55,307 bases of DNA from Microbacterium marinilacus (GTDB lineage Bacteria > Actinomycetota > Actinomycetes > Actinomycetales > Microbacteriaceae). The position numbers and the translations under genes were made by a program. Shown here piece by piece: positions 27,180-37,085 of the stretch. The notes beneath the pieces were generated by a model, which worked only from the letters and a program-made list of their open reading frames with translations, was not told the origin of the DNA and did not search any database. The number at the start of each line of letters is the position of its first letter. The stretch's first letter is position 1. Location: assembly GCF_019753765.1 (NCBI RefSeq), contig NZ_JAIJZW010000011.1:9762-65068 (forward strand), given 5' to 3'.

Positions 27180-27193
27180 TGAGACCGGTCTCA
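27180..27193. promoter_or_regulatory. LacI-type operator
   Basis: TGAGACCGGTCTCA, a perfect 14-bp palindrome with the central CG usual for LacI-family operators, in the 175-nt region between the importer operon and the divergent LacI gene. A second imperfect repeat, CTGTT-TG-AACAG, follows at about 27199-27210. Confidence 0.8.
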
Positions 27194-27286
27194 ATTGACT
27201 GTTTGAACAGTACATGCATAAATGCCATGGCGTCAATGCCCGGTCCGCCTCGGTAGAGTACGCAAGAACGGCCGAAGGGGGTCATC

Positions 27287-28387
27287 GTGATGCGGGAGCC
27301 GGGGCGGCGTGCGGCGACGGTGGCCGATGTCGCCGCAGCCGCCGGTGTCTCCAAAGCCACTGCCGCACGTGCTCTCGGCGCCTATGGCGCCGTCAGCGAG
27401 CGGGTTCGAGAGCGTGTGCGAGGAGCCGCTGACGACCTCGGCTACCGCCGCAACGAGGTCGCGCGAAGCATGAGCACGGGCCGTTCTCGAACGATCGGAA
27501 TGATCGTCGGGGACATCGAGAACCCCGCGTTCGCACAAGCGACCCGAGGTGCAGCCGATGTCGCCGACGAGGCGGGGTTCGATCTCATCCTCTCCAACTC
27601 GGGGGAACGCGTGGACAGCGAGCGGAAGGCGATCGACGTGCAGCTGGCCAAGCGCGTGGACGGACTGGTGGTCGCGCCGGCCTCTTCCTCCACACTCGCC
27701 AATTACGCTCCGATCATCGAGTCAGGTCGACCAGTGGCGTTCTTCGATCGCCTCGTGCACGGCTTCGAGGCCGACGCGGTGATCGCCGCAAACCGCGATG
27801 GGGCGGCTCGTCTGGCCCGGCTTCTGCTCGGCTTCGGGCACCGACGTATTGCCTTCATCTCGACGCTCAGCGAGCTCGGTGACCTGGAGAGGCGGATCGT
27901 CATCGGCCGGGCGGGCGAGATCTTCTTCGAACCGCGCCTGGAGTCGTCTGCGATCGAGGATCGCGTCGCCGGATTCGCTGCCGCGCTTCGAGCGGCCGGC
28001 GTCGTCCGGCCTCTCGAGCACGTGCGCCTGGATGCGAGGACCCAGGGCATCGCGTACATCGTCCGGCAGCTGACCCGCGGCCCCGCTCCCGTCACTGCGA
28101 TCGTTGCCTCCGACAGTATCGTGGCGATCGAGGCCTTCCGGGCTCTTCGAGAGTCGGGGCTGTCTGTGCCGGGAGACGTCTCACTGGTCGGATTCGACAA
28201 TGCCGACTGGACGGCCGTGAGCGAGCCCGGCATCACCGTCATGTCACAACCATTGCGCGAACTCGGTGCGACCGCTGCACGGATGCTGATCGAACGGATC
28301 CAGGGCGTGCAGCGTCCGGCCACGGTGCGGGTGCTGCCGCAGGAACTCATCGAACGGGCGTCGGTCGGTCCCGCGTCTGTTGGCTGA
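27287..28387 (+). CDS. LacI-family transcriptional regulator of the ABC/oxidoreductase operon
   Basis: 366 aa. HTH at about 11-35 ([24 protein letters not shown]) with hinge helix, then a sugar-binding-protein-like sensor domain ([41 protein letters not shown]). GTG 27287 with AAGGGGG upstream, or ATG one codon later. Divergent from the importer operon across a palindromic operator; probably its repressor, with the imported compound or a product as inducer. Confidence 0.92.
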   Translation: MMREPGRRAATVADVAAAAGVSKATAARALGAYGAVSERVRERVRGAADDLGYRRNEVARSMSTGRSRTIGMIVGDIENPAFAQATRGAADVADEAGFDLILSNSGERVDSERKAIDVQLAKRVDGLVVAPASSSTLANYAPIIESGRPVAFFDRLVHGFEADAVIAANRDGAARLARLLLGFGHRRIAFISTLSELGDLERRIVIGRAGEIFFEPRLESSAIEDRVAGFAAALRAAGVVRPLEHVRLDARTQGIAYIVRQLTRGPAPVTAIVASDSIVAIEAFRALRESGLSVPGDVSLVGFDNADWTAVSEPGITVMSQPLRELGATAARMLIERIQGVQRPATVRVLPQELIERASVGPASVG

Positions 28388-28771
28388 ACCTCGGAAGACA
28401 TGAGCCCCGGTGGTGATGCCGATGCCGGTCCCTTCGGGAGCGCAGCGCCGCCGCGGTCGTCCTTTCCTCACCCTCATCCCGCCCTCGTAGCCGAGGAGCT
28501 CTCGCGCAGGGGAGCGGGCATGTGCAGGATCTAGGGCCGCTCGTGCCAGGCAGTCCTCGATCCCGCGCTTGTCCGCTTCCGCGCGGGCGCTCTCCTCGAT
28601 CGTGTGCGCCGCGGAACGAGAGACGGGCGGCCCCCGGGGGCCGGCCGGCGCGCGGGGGGGGGGGGGGGGGCGCGCGCGCGGCGCCACAGGGGGCCGCCGC
28701 CGCTGGGGGGCCCCCGCCGCCCCGCCCGCGGCCGCCCGCGGGGGGCCCCCCCGTCTCTCGTCGGGCGTGGG
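28388..28771. other. Gene-poor stretch with possible coding remnant and a G/C-only block
   Basis: 384 nt between the LacI and kgd stops. On the minus strand roughly 28530-28615 reads as plausible protein (TIEESARAEADKRGIEDCLA) with GC-rich third positions, open into the low-complexity block and without a clear start or end; it may be the tail of a gene lost at a gap. No RNA gene or repeat otherwise seen. Confidence 0.35.
28621..28752. other. Low-complexity G/C block, probable assembly artefact
   Basis: Almost pure G and C over 130 nt: a 17-G run (28654-28670), alternating CG, then G-to-C blocks ending in a 7-C run. G runs on the left and C runs on the right match two read ends decaying into poly-G from either side of an unresolved gap. 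kgd ends intact 20 nt to the right. Confidence 0.7.
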
Positions 28772-31700
28772 TCAGGCGAGCGCGCGTCGCATCAGGTCGG
28801 CGTGCTCGTTGGCGTGCACCTTCGACGAGCCGGACGCCGGCGACGCCGACGCGGAGCGCGAGGCGACGCTGATCGAGCGTCCCTTGAGGCTCTTCGCGAC
28901 CTCGAGGGCGATGAACGGCCAGGCGCCCTGGTTCTCCGGCTCGTCCTGCACCCACACCAGCTCGGCGTTCGGGTACGTGTCGAGCACCGCGTTCAGCTCG
29001 TCGACGGGCGCCGGGTAGAACTGCTCGAGGCGCACCAGGGCGATCGCATCGTTCGGGCGCTTGTCGAGCTCGCCGCGCAGGTCCCAGTGGATCTTGCCGG
29101 AGTGCAGCAGAACCTTCTTCACGCCCGCCTCGTCGAGGCCCCGGTTGTCGTCGAGCACCGGCTCGAAGCGACCCGAGGTGAAGTCCGCGACCTCGCTCGT
29201 GGCACCCCGCAGGCGCAGCATCGCCTTCGGGGTGAAGACGATCAGCGGCCTGCGCGGGCGGGCGTACGCCTGACGACGCAGCAGGTGGAAGTACGACGCG
29301 GGCGTCGAGGGACGCGCCACCGTCATGTTGTCCTGCGCGCACATCTGCAGAAAGCGCTCGATGCGGGCCGACGAGTGGTCGGGTCCCTGCCCCTCATAGC
29401 CGTGGGGGAGCAGCAGCACGACGCTCGACTGCTGGCCCCACTTCTGCTCGGCCGCCGAGATGTACTCGTCGATGATCGACTGGGCGCCGTTGACGAAGTC
29501 GCCGAACTGCGCCTCCCACAGCACCAGAGCCTCGGGGTTCTCGACGGAGTAGCCGTACTCGAAGCCCAGCGCCGCGTACTCGCTCAGCAGCGAGTCGTAG
29601 ACCCAGAAGCGGGCCTGGCTGTCGGACAGGTTCACGAGCGGCAGCCATTCCTGGCCGTTCACGCGGTCGTGGAACGTCGCGTGACGCTGCACGAACGTGC
29701 CGCGGCGGGCGTCTTGGCCGGCGAGGCGCACCGGCTTGCCCTCGAGCAGCAGGGAGCCGAACGCGAGCAGCTCGCCGTAGCCCCAGTCGACCTGGCCGTT
29801 GCGGCTCATCTGCACGCGCTTGTCGAGCAGCTGCTGCAGCTTGCTGTGCACGGTGAAGCCGTCGGGCTTGTTGGCGTGCGCGTCGCCGATCTGGTGGATC
29901 ACCTCGGTCGGGACGCCGGTGGTCTCCGGCGCGCCGACGGGCTCGGTCGAGACCGGGCCCGACGCGTCGACGATGGGGATCGAGCCGGTCTCGGCGGCGT
30001 GCGTCTCGGCGAAGGCGACCTCCAGGCGGTCCTGGAAGTCGCGCTTGGCCTGGTCGTACTCCTCCTCGGTGATGTCGCCGCGGCCGACGAGCGCCTCGGT
30101 GTACAGGCGGCGGGTGGAGCGCTTGGCCTCGATGAGGTTGGTCATCAGCGGCTGCGTCATCGACGGGTCGTCGCCCTCGTTGTGCCCGCGGCGGCGGTAG
30201 CAGACCAGGTCGATCACGACGTCGCGGTGGAACCGCTCGCGGTACTCGAACGCGAGCTCCGCGACGCGCACGACGGCCTCGGGGTCGTCGCCGTTCACGT
30301 GGAAGATGGGGGCCTGGATCGTCTTGGCCACGTCCGTGGCGTACACCGACGTGCGGCCGTCCTGCGGCAGCGTCGTGAAGCCGACCTGGTTGTTGACGAC
30401 GACGTGGACGGTGCCGCCGGTGCGGTAGCCGCGCAGCTGCGACATCTGCATCGTCTCGACGACGACGCCCTGGCCCGCGAAGGCCGCGTCGCCGTGCACC
30501 AGGATCGGCAGCCACGTGAACGAGCCGACCGGCTTGCGGTCCTGCTTGGCGCGGACGATGCCCTCGAGCACTCCGTCGACGGTCTCGAGGTGCGACGGGT
30601 TCGCGGCGAGGTAGACGTCGAGCTTCTCGCCCTGCTCGGTCACGAACGTGCCCTCGGTGCCGAGGTGGTACTTCACGTCCCCCGAGCCGCGCTTGTTGCC
30701 GGGCAGCGCGCCCTCGAACTCCTGGAAGACCTGTCCGTAGGTCTTGCCCGCGATGTTGGTGAGCACGTTGAGACGGCCGCGGTGCGCCATGCCGATCGCG
30801 GCGCCCTCCAGGCCGGCCCCGGCCGCGCCCTCCAGGATGCGATCGAGCAGCGGGATGAGCGATTCGCCGCCCTCGAGCGAGAAGCGCTTCTGGCCGACGT
30901 ACTTCGTCTGCAGGAACGTCTCGAACGCCTCGGCCTCGTTCAGCTTGCGCAGGATGCGCAGCTGGTCGTCGTGGTCGGGCTTGGTGTACTTGACCTCGAG
31001 CTTCTGCTGGAACCACTCCCGCTGCTCGTAGTCGTGGATGTGCATGTACTCGTAGCCGGTCGTGCGGCAGTACGAGTCGCGCAGCACGCCGAGGATGTCG
31101 CGGAGCTTCATCGTGCGGCGTCCGCCGAAGCCGCCGGTGACGAACTCGCGCTCCAGGTCCCAGAAGGTCAGGCCGTGCGACTCGATCTCGAGGTCGTGGT
31201 GCAGGCGCTGCACGTACTCGAGCGGGTCGATGTCGGCCATAAGGTGGCCGCGCACGCGGTACGAGTTGATGAGCTCCTGCACGCGCGACTGCTTGTCGAC
31301 GCGCTCGGCGAGGTCGACGGCGACGTCGTTGTTCCAGGCGATCGGCGCGTACGGGATGCGGAGCGCGGCGAAGATCTCCTCGTAGAAGCGGCGCTGGCCG
31401 AGCAGCAGCTCGTGCACCTTCTTGAGGAACTCGCCCGATCCGGCGCCCTGGATCACGCGGTGGTCGTACGTGCTCGTCAGGGTGATCGTCTTGCCGATCG
31501 CGAGCTCGTTGAGCGTCTTCGCGCTCGCGCCCTGGAACTCGGCGGGGTACTCGAGGGCGCCGGCTCCGATGATGCAGCCCTGGCCCTTCATCAGGCGCGG
31601 GACGGAGTGGACCGTGCCGATGCCGCCGGGGTTCGTGAGCGACACCGTCGTGCCGGCGAAGTCGCCGGCCGTGAGCTTGTTGCCGCGGGCGCGCTTGACG

Positions 31701-32503
31701 AGGTCCTCGTACGCGGAGAGGTACTCGGTGAACGAGAGCGTGTCGGCGTTCTTGATGCTCGGCACCATCAGCGCACGCGTGCCGTCGGGCTTGGGCAGGT
31801 CGATCGCGATGCCGAGGTTCACGTGCGCGGGGGCCACGACGGAGGGCTTGCCGTCGACCTCGGCGTAGAACACGTTCTGGCTGGGGAACTCCTTCAGCGC
31901 CTGGATCAGCGCCCAGCCGATCAGGTGCGTGAAGCTGACCTTGCCGCCGCGGGTGCGCGACATGTGGTTGTTGATGACGATGCGGTTGTCGATCATCAGC
32001 TTCGCCGGGATGGTGCGCACGCTCGTGGCCGTGGGGACCGTGAGCGACTCGTCCATGTTCTTGGCGAGCGTCTTCGGCATGCCCCTGAGCGGCGTGACGA
32101 CGTCCTCGGCGGGCTTCGGCTCGGCCGACTCGGCGGGAGCCGAGGCCTTCTGCGGCGCGTCGGCGGGGATCGGCGCGGGCGCGGCCGGCTTCGCCGTCGT
32201 GCGCGCGACCGGCTGCTGGCCCGTGCTCGGCGTCGGCGCGGCGGCCTGGGCCGGGGCGGCGGCCGGCGCCTGTGCCTGCGCGGAGGCCGGCTGCGTGCTC
32301 TGAGCGGCGGCGGACGGAGCCGCCGGCTGCGGGGCGGCGGCTTCTCCCTGAGAGGCGTCGTAGGCCTCGAGGACCGGCCACCACTCCTTGTCCACGGAGT
32401 TCCTGTCCGCCTTGAACTGCTGGTAGAGCTCATCGACGAGCCATTGATTGGCCCCGAACTCCCCTTCGTTCGAAGTCCCGGTGCCCGTTACCTGGCTCGA
32501 CAC
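28772..32503 (-). CDS. kgd: Multifunctional 2-oxoglutarate metabolism enzyme (OdhA/Kgd: E1 fused to E2 catalytic domain)
   Basis: 1243 aa from GTG 32503. Short N-terminal helical segment (GEFGANQWLVDELYQQFK), a long Ala/Pro/Gln linker, an E2 succinyltransferase domain with DHRVIQGAGSG (about 347-357), then a thiamine-diphosphate E1 domain (HGDAAFAGQGVV; NNQVGFTT). No lipoyl domain, as in corynebacterial and mycobacterial enzymes, which join the PDH/ODH supercomplex or act as decarboxylase/HOA synthase. In-frame ATGs at 32524, 32536 and 32548 lack ribosome sites; GTG 32503 matches the usual VSSQ..GEFG start and has AAGG 10 nt upstream. The C-terminus is intact beside the artefact block. Confidence 0.95.
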   Translation of the reverse strand: MSSQVTGTGTSNEGEFGANQWLVDELYQQFKADRNSVDKEWWPVLEAYDASQGEAAAPQPAAPSAAAQSTQPASAQAQAPAAAPAQAAAPTPSTGQQPVARTTAKPAAPAPIPADAPQKASAPAESAEPKPAEDVVTPLRGMPKTLAKNMDESLTVPTATSVRTIPAKLMIDNRIVINNHMSRTRGGKVSFTHLIGWALIQALKEFPSQNVFYAEVDGKPSVVAPAHVNLGIAIDLPKPDGTRALMVPSIKNADTLSFTEYLSAYEDLVKRARGNKLTAGDFAGTTVSLTNPGGIGTVHSVPRLMKGQGCIIGAGALEYPAEFQGASAKTLNELAIGKTITLTSTYDHRVIQGAGSGEFLKKVHELLLGQRRFYEEIFAALRIPYAPIAWNNDVAVDLAERVDKQSRVQELINSYRVRGHLMADIDPLEYVQRLHHDLEIESHGLTFWDLEREFVTGGFGGRRTMKLRDILGVLRDSYCRTTGYEYMHIHDYEQREWFQQKLEVKYTKPDHDDQLRILRKLNEAEAFETFLQTKYVGQKRFSLEGGESLIPLLDRILEGAAGAGLEGAAIGMAHRGRLNVLTNIAGKTYGQVFQEFEGALPGNKRGSGDVKYHLGTEGTFVTEQGEKLDVYLAANPSHLETVDGVLEGIVRAKQDRKPVGSFTWLPILVHGDAAFAGQGVVVETMQMSQLRGYRTGGTVHVVVNNQVGFTTLPQDGRTSVYATDVAKTIQAPIFHVNGDDPEAVVRVAELAFEYRERFHRDVVIDLVCYRRRGHNEGDDPSMTQPLMTNLIEAKRSTRRLYTEALVGRGDITEEEYDQAKRDFQDRLEVAFAETHAAETGSIPIVDASGPVSTEPVGAPETTGVPTEVIHQIGDAHANKPDGFTVHSKLQQLLDKRVQMSRNGQVDWGYGELLAFGSLLLEGKPVRLAGQDARRGTFVQRHATFHDRVNGQEWLPLVNLSDSQARFWVYDSLLSEYAALGFEYGYSVENPEALVLWEAQFGDFVNGAQSIIDEYISAAEQKWGQQSSVVLLLPHGYEGQGPDHSSARIERFLQMCAQDNMTVARPSTPASYFHLLRRQAYARPRRPLIVFTPKAMLRLRGATSEVADFTSGRFEPVLDDNRGLDEAGVKKVLLHSGKIHWDLRGELDKRPNDAIALVRLEQFYPAPVDELNAVLDTYPNAELVWVQDEPENQGAWPFIALEVAKSLKGRSISVASRSASASPASGSSKVHANEHADLMRRALA

Positions 32504-32788
32504 GGCCGATTCGCCTTCTTTCATCGATGAAGTCATGTCCGAATGCACGCCTGTGCGCGCCTCGCGTACGCCTTGAAAGCCTAGCCCAGATCGCGGATCG
32601 GCCCACCCGCCGGGGCGTCATGAGGAGACCCCTCACAGGCGGGCGACGGGCCTGGTGCCGCTGGGCGGGAGCGGCGTCGGCGAGCGCATCGTGTGACGGG
32701 ATGTCCCGGCGCGTCCTCGGCACCCGATAGGTTGAGCGGCAGAAGCGGGCGCAGGGCAGACGCTCGCCGTATCGAACGGAGAGACCCG

Positions 32789-34363
32789 GTGGATCCCTTC
32801 TCGCTGTTGTTCACGGTCGGACCGATCGCGGTCGGCGCGGTCATCCTGGCGCTGATCATCCTGTTGCTGTTCCGCGCCTGGTATCGCATCGCGAAGGCCG
32901 ACGAGGCGCTGGTGATCGTCGGAAAGAACCAGCGCGGCGCCGACGGCGAGACCTCGCGGATCACCGTCGTCACCGGTGGCGGCGCGATCGTCAACCCGAT
33001 CACGCAGCGCGCCGAGCTCATCTCGCTGCGCGCCCGCCAGATCAACGTCGAGCCGACCGCGCAGTCGTCGAACGGCGTCACGGTCGACGTCACGGGCGTC
33101 GCGCTGTTCAAGATCGGCTCCGACGCCGACCAGGTGCGCCGTGCCGCCGAGCGCTTCGCCTCGCAGGACGGCGCGATCGAGCAGTTCACGCGCGAGCAGC
33201 TCGAGGGATCGCTGCGCGGAGTGGTCGCGATGCTGACCGTCGAGCAGCTCATGCGCGATCGCCAGCAGCTCTCCGACCAGATCGCCGAGAACATCAAGGG
33301 CGACCTCGAGGCGCAGGGACTCATCCTCGACTCGTTCCAGATCCAGGGGATCACCGACAAGAACGGCTACATCGAGGCTCTGGGAGCCAGCGAGATCGAG
33401 CGCGTCAAGCGCGACGCGCAGGTCGCGAGCATCACCGCGCAGCGTGAGGTGCAGCGCAACAAGATCGCGACCGACGAGCAGAACCTCGTCGAGTACACGG
33501 CGTACCAGAAGAACACGGCCAACGCGAAGGCCGAGATCGGACGGGCGAACGCCGAGGCCGAGGCCGCCGAGAAGCTCGCCCGCGAGAAGCTCGAGCAGGG
33601 CGTCCTCGAGCAGGCCGCGATGAACCAGGCGGCGAAGCTCGACGCCGAGGTGCGCCGCGTGGCGGAGGCGGCGGCCTACGAGCGCCAGCAGAGGGCGGAC
33701 GCCGAGGCGTACGAGCAGCAGAAGGCGGCCGACGCGGAGGCGTACTCGCGCATCAAGGAGGCCGAGGCCCAGGCGAAGATCGCCGAGCAGAAGGCGCTCG
33801 AGGTCAAGACCCGCGCCGCCGCGGACGCCGAGACCGTGCGTCTCTCCGCCGAGGCGGACGCGGGCGCCCAGCGCGCCGCCGGTGAGGCGGCCGCGTTCGT
33901 GGCCCAGCAGGACGCGCAGGGAACGAAGTTCCGCGCCGAGGCCGACGCCGAGGCGATCCGGCTTGCGGGTGACGCCAAGGCGTCGGCGATCAAGGCCGAG
34001 GCCGCGGCGATCGCCGAGCACGAGGAGGCGCTGATGGCGCAGCGCGCGATCGAGGCCGTGGTGCCGATGATGGCCGAGTTCGCCAAGGGCTACCAGCGCG
34101 TCGGGTCGATCACGGTGCTCGGCGGCGAGGGCGGCGCCTCCGCCCACCTCGCGAGCGAGCAGGCGGTCGGGATGCGGGCGACGTTCGACGCCGTCAAGGC
34201 GGCGACCGGCGTCGACCTGGGCGCGATCATCTCGGGCCGCGCGGTCGGCGAGGGCATCGGGGAGGGCATCCGCGCGGCGGGAGGCGCGGACGCCGCCGCT
34301 CCCGCCGCGAAGGCTCCGGCACGGCGGCCCGCGGCCGCTCCCGCCGACGGCCCGGAGGCCTGA
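32789..34363 (+). CDS. Flotillin-like SPFH-domain membrane protein
   Basis: 524 aa from GTG 32789 (GGAGAGACCCG upstream). One N-terminal membrane helix (about 5-30, VGPIAVGAVILALIILLLFR), an SPFH/band-7 domain (about 40-230) and a long Ala/Glu coiled-coil of repeated EAEA/ADAEA units (about 240-430), ending in an Ala/Pro-rich tail. Flotillins form large cages or rafts at the inner membrane. TAGGTT at 32728-32733 may be its -10. Its downstream region runs into poly-G 17 nt after the stop. Confidence 0.93.
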   Translation: MDPFSLLFTVGPIAVGAVILALIILLLFRAWYRIAKADEALVIVGKNQRGADGETSRITVVTGGGAIVNPITQRAELISLRARQINVEPTAQSSNGVTVDVTGVALFKIGSDADQVRRAAERFASQDGAIEQFTREQLEGSLRGVVAMLTVEQLMRDRQQLSDQIAENIKGDLEAQGLILDSFQIQGITDKNGYIEALGASEIERVKRDAQVASITAQREVQRNKIATDEQNLVEYTAYQKNTANAKAEIGRANAEAEAAEKLAREKLEQGVLEQAAMNQAAKLDAEVRRVAEAAAYERQQRADAEAYEQQKAADAEAYSRIKEAEAQAKIAEQKALEVKTRAAADAETVRLSAEADAGAQRAAGEAAAFVAQQDAQGTKFRAEADAEAIRLAGDAKASAIKAEAAAIAEHEEALMAQRAIEAVVPMMAEFAKGYQRVGSITVLGGEGGASAHLASEQAVGMRATFDAVKAATGVDLGAIISGRAVGEGIGEGIRAAGGADAAAPAAKAPARRPAAAPADGPEA

Positions 34364-34379
34364 TCGCGCATCCTGCGAC

Positions 34380-34533
<154 letters not shown>

Positions 34534-34539
34534 CGCCCC

Positions 34540-34545
34540 TAGACT
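34540..34545 (+). promoter_or_regulatory. Putative -10 hexamer of the leader ORF and CNNM/CorC-type operon
   Basis: TAGACT, 10 nt before the leader ATG at 34556; the -35 region is lost in the poly-C artefact. Confidence 0.45.
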
Positions 34546-34555
34546 GCTGAGCACG

Positions 34556-34627
34556 ATGGACGACCCTCCCAGTTGCAGTAGTTCGCCCCACAGCCGCACC
34601 TCGCCCCTTCGGGGAGGTGATTCTTGA
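34556..34627 (+). CDS. 23-codon leader peptide upstream of CNNM/CorC-type gene
   Basis: ATG 34556 to TGA 34625-34627; the stop overlaps the next gene's ATG (TGATG). The peptide begins MDDPPSCSSS. Acidic residues plus prolines at the N-terminus are the feature that makes ribosomes unstable at low Mg2+ in known MgtL-type leaders. The ribosome site of the next gene (GGAGGTGA) sits inside the leader and pairs with CACCT upstream in a hairpin with TTC(G) loop (about 34597-34619), so leader translation should control its access. Inference; no database check. Confidence 0.5.
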   Translation: MDDPPSCSSSPHSRTSPLRGGDS

Positions 34628-35976
34628 TGGACGTCATCCTGATCGGCGTGGGGCTCCTCCTGACGGTGGGCACCGGCCTCTTCGTCGCCAGCGAGTTCGC
34701 GCTCGTCAACCTCGACCGTGCTGAGCTCGAGGCCCGGCAGCAGCGCGGCGAGCCGCGCCTGACCATGACGATCTCCGCGCTGCGACGCACGTCGACCCAC
34801 CTCTCCAGCGCGCAGCTCGGCATCACGCTGACCACTCTTCTGACCGGATACACGCTCGAGCCGGCGTTCTCGCACCTGATCGCGCCCGTCCTGCTCTCGT
34901 GGGGGATCGCGGAGGGCGCCGTCGCGCCGATCGCGACCGTCGTGGCGATGACGGTCGCGACGATCCTGTCGATGATCCTCGGCGAGCTGGTCCCGAAGAA
35001 CTTCGCGCTCGCGGTGCCGCTCGCCACGGCGAAGATCGTCGCTCCCTTCCAGATCGCGTTCACCGCCGTGTTCCGGCCCGCGATCGCGCTGCTCAACGGC
35101 AGCGCCAACGCGGTGCTGCGCTCGATGGGCATCGAGCCGAAGGAGGAGCTCTCGGGGGCCCGCACTGCCGAGGAGCTCTCCTCGCTCGTGCGGCGTTCGG
35201 CGGTCGCCGGCGTGCTCGAGGAGGACACGGCCACGCTGCTCGACCGCACCCTGAACTTCTCGCGGCTGTCCGCCGGTGACGTGATGACGCCGCGCCCGCG
35301 CGTGCACGCCGTCGCCGCCGGCGACTCGACGGACGACGTGATCGAGCTCGCACGCCAGACCGGCCACAGCCGGTTCCCGGTGTTCGACGAGTCGATGGAC
35401 GACATCGTCGGGATCGTGCACCTCAAGGCCGCCGTGTCGGTGCCGCGCGGTCGGCGGGCCGACGTGCCGGCCGCCGCGCTCGCGACGGAGCCGCTGCGCG
35501 TGCCCGAGACCGTCCACCTCGACCAGCTCGTGTCGGAGCTGCGCTCGCGCGGCTACCAGATGGCGATCGTCGTCGACGAGTACGGCGGCACCGCGGGCGT
35601 CGTCACGCTCGAGGACCTCGTGGAGGAGATCGTGGGCGAGGTCGCCGACGAGCACGACCGGCGCCTCGCCGGCGTCGTGCGCCACCGCGACTCGCTGACC
35701 TTCCCGGGTCAGCTGCGCCCCGACGAGCTGCGCGACCGCGCCGAGATCGTGGTGCCCGAGGACGACGCCTACGACACGGTCGGCGGCTACATCATGAGCG
35801 TGCTCGAGCGGATCCCCGTGGTCGGCGACGCGGTGCGCGTCGAGGACGGCGTGCTGGCCGTCGAGCGGATGGACGGGCGACGCGTCGATCGCGTGCGGTA
35901 CACCCCCGACCCGCTGCCGAGCGACGGGAACGACGACCTGCCCGGCATGGTCTCGGAGAAGGGGGGCGAGGCATGA
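34627..35976 (+). CDS. CNNM/CorC-HlyC family transporter-like protein (CBS domains)
   Basis: 449 aa. N-terminal CNNM/DUF21 membrane domain (about 1-190, with [17 protein letters not shown] and [15 protein letters not shown]), two CBS domains (about 215-340, [35 protein letters not shown]) and a C-terminal CorC_HlyC domain (about 355-430). Members transport or regulate efflux of Mg2+/Co2+, some with Na+ exchange. Start ATG 34627 has an almost ideal GGAGGTGA. It overlaps the next paralogue by 4 nt. Confidence 0.93.
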   Translation: MDVILIGVGLLLTVGTGLFVASEFALVNLDRAELEARQQRGEPRLTMTISALRRTSTHLSSAQLGITLTTLLTGYTLEPAFSHLIAPVLLSWGIAEGAVAPIATVVAMTVATILSMILGELVPKNFALAVPLATAKIVAPFQIAFTAVFRPAIALLNGSANAVLRSMGIEPKEELSGARTAEELSSLVRRSAVAGVLEEDTATLLDRTLNFSRLSAGDVMTPRPRVHAVAAGDSTDDVIELARQTGHSRFPVFDESMDDIVGIVHLKAAVSVPRGRRADVPAAALATEPLRVPETVHLDQLVSELRSRGYQMAIVVDEYGGTAGVVTLEDLVEEIVGEVADEHDRRLAGVVRHRDSLTFPGQLRPDELRDRAEIVVPEDDAYDTVGGYIMSVLERIPVVGDAVRVEDGVLAVERMDGRRVDRVRYTPDPLPSDGNDDLPGMVSEKGGEA

Positions 35977-37028
35977 GCGACTGGATGGGAATCGTCTGGC
36001 TGGTGGTGCTGCTGCTCGCGAACGCGTTCTTCGTGGGCGCCGAGTTCGCGGTGATCTCCGCGCGCCGCTCGCAGATCGAGCCGCTCGCCGAGCGCGGCTC
36101 GCGCGCGGCGAAGACCGCGCTCTACGCGATGGAGCATGCGACGCTGATGCTCGCGACGTCGCAGCTGGGCATCACGATCTGCTCGCTGCTGATCCTGAAC
36201 GTGTCGGAGCCCGCGATCCACCACCTCTTCGCGGTGCCGATCGGCCTGCTCGGCCTGCCGGAGGCACTGGTGGACACGGTCGCGTTCGTGATCGCGCTGC
36301 TGCTGGTGTCGTACCTGCACGTGGTGTTCGGCGAGATGGTCGCCAAGAACATCGCGTTCTCGGTGCCGGACAGGGCGGTGCTGATCCTCGCCACGCCTCT
36401 GGTGTGGGTGTCGAAGGTCTTCCACCTGGTCATCTGGGCGCTGAACTGGGTCGCCAACGCGGTGCTGCGGCTGTTCCGGGTGGAGCCCAAGAACGAGGCC
36501 GCGTCGACGTTCACGCTCGACGAGGTCGCCACGATCGTCACCCAGTCGCGCCGAGAGGGCGTGCTGGACGACGTGTCGGGCGCCGTCGCCGCCGCCGTGG
36601 AGTTCACGGACAAGAAGGCCGCGGACGTCGCGGTGCCGCTGGGCGACATCGTCGCCCTGCCCGAGACGACCACGCCCGAGCAGATCGAGCGCGCCGTCGC
36701 GAAGCACGGCTACTCGCGGTACGTGATCGTCGACCCCGAGGGCGAGCCGATCGGGTACGTGCACCTGAAGGACGTGCTGCGCGCGGCCGGCGACGGGGAC
36801 GTGCCCGAGAAGGCGCTGCGCCCGATCCCGGCCAAGCGGATCCACCACATGGTGCCGGTGCAGGAGACGACCGACCTCGAGGACGCGCTGGCGCTCATGC
36901 GCCGCGCGGGTCGTCACCTCGCTCGCGTGCGCGACTCCGAGGGCCGCACCACGGCCGTGCTGTTCCTCGAGGACATCCTGGAGGAGCTGATCGGCGAGAT
37001 CCACGACGCCACCCGGCGCACCCGATGA
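35973..37028 (+). CDS. Second CNNM-type protein with CBS pair, lacking CorC_HlyC domain
   Basis: 351 aa. CNNM membrane domain (FFVGAEFAVISARRSQIEPLAE; HVVFGEMVAKNIAFSVP) and two CBS domains (about 200-330, ending FLEDILEELIGEIHDA). It stops after the CBS pair, unlike its 449-aa neighbour, so the two may form a heteromer. Actinobacteria commonly carry such tandem pairs. ATGA overlap with the upstream gene. Confidence 0.92.
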   Translation: MSDWMGIVWLVVLLLANAFFVGAEFAVISARRSQIEPLAERGSRAAKTALYAMEHATLMLATSQLGITICSLLILNVSEPAIHHLFAVPIGLLGLPEALVDTVAFVIALLLVSYLHVVFGEMVAKNIAFSVPDRAVLILATPLVWVSKVFHLVIWALNWVANAVLRLFRVEPKNEAASTFTLDEVATIVTQSRREGVLDDVSGAVAAAVEFTDKKAADVAVPLGDIVALPETTTPEQIERAVAKHGYSRYVIVDPEGEPIGYVHLKDVLRAAGDGDVPEKALRPIPAKRIHHMVPVQETTDLEDALALMRRAGRHLARVRDSEGRTTAVLFLEDILEELIGEIHDATRRTR

Positions 37029-37037
37029 CGCACCGGT

Positions 37038-37077
37038 GAGAGACGGCCCCTGCCCGACCGGGTGGGGGCCGTCTCTC
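37038..37077. terminator. Bidirectional terminator
   Basis: 13-bp perfect stem GAGAGACGGCCCC/GGGGCCGTCTCTC with a 14-nt loop between convergent genes. Confidence 0.85.
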
Positions 37078-37085
37078 GTACGGGG

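Noticed and set aside
28604..32530. A 1308-codon plus-strand open frame antisense to kgd
   Set aside because: Produced by GC-biased codon use opposite a conserved enzyme; composition is Val/Arg/His/Leu-rich with no recognisable domain. Many shorter antisense frames elsewhere were rejected for the same reason.
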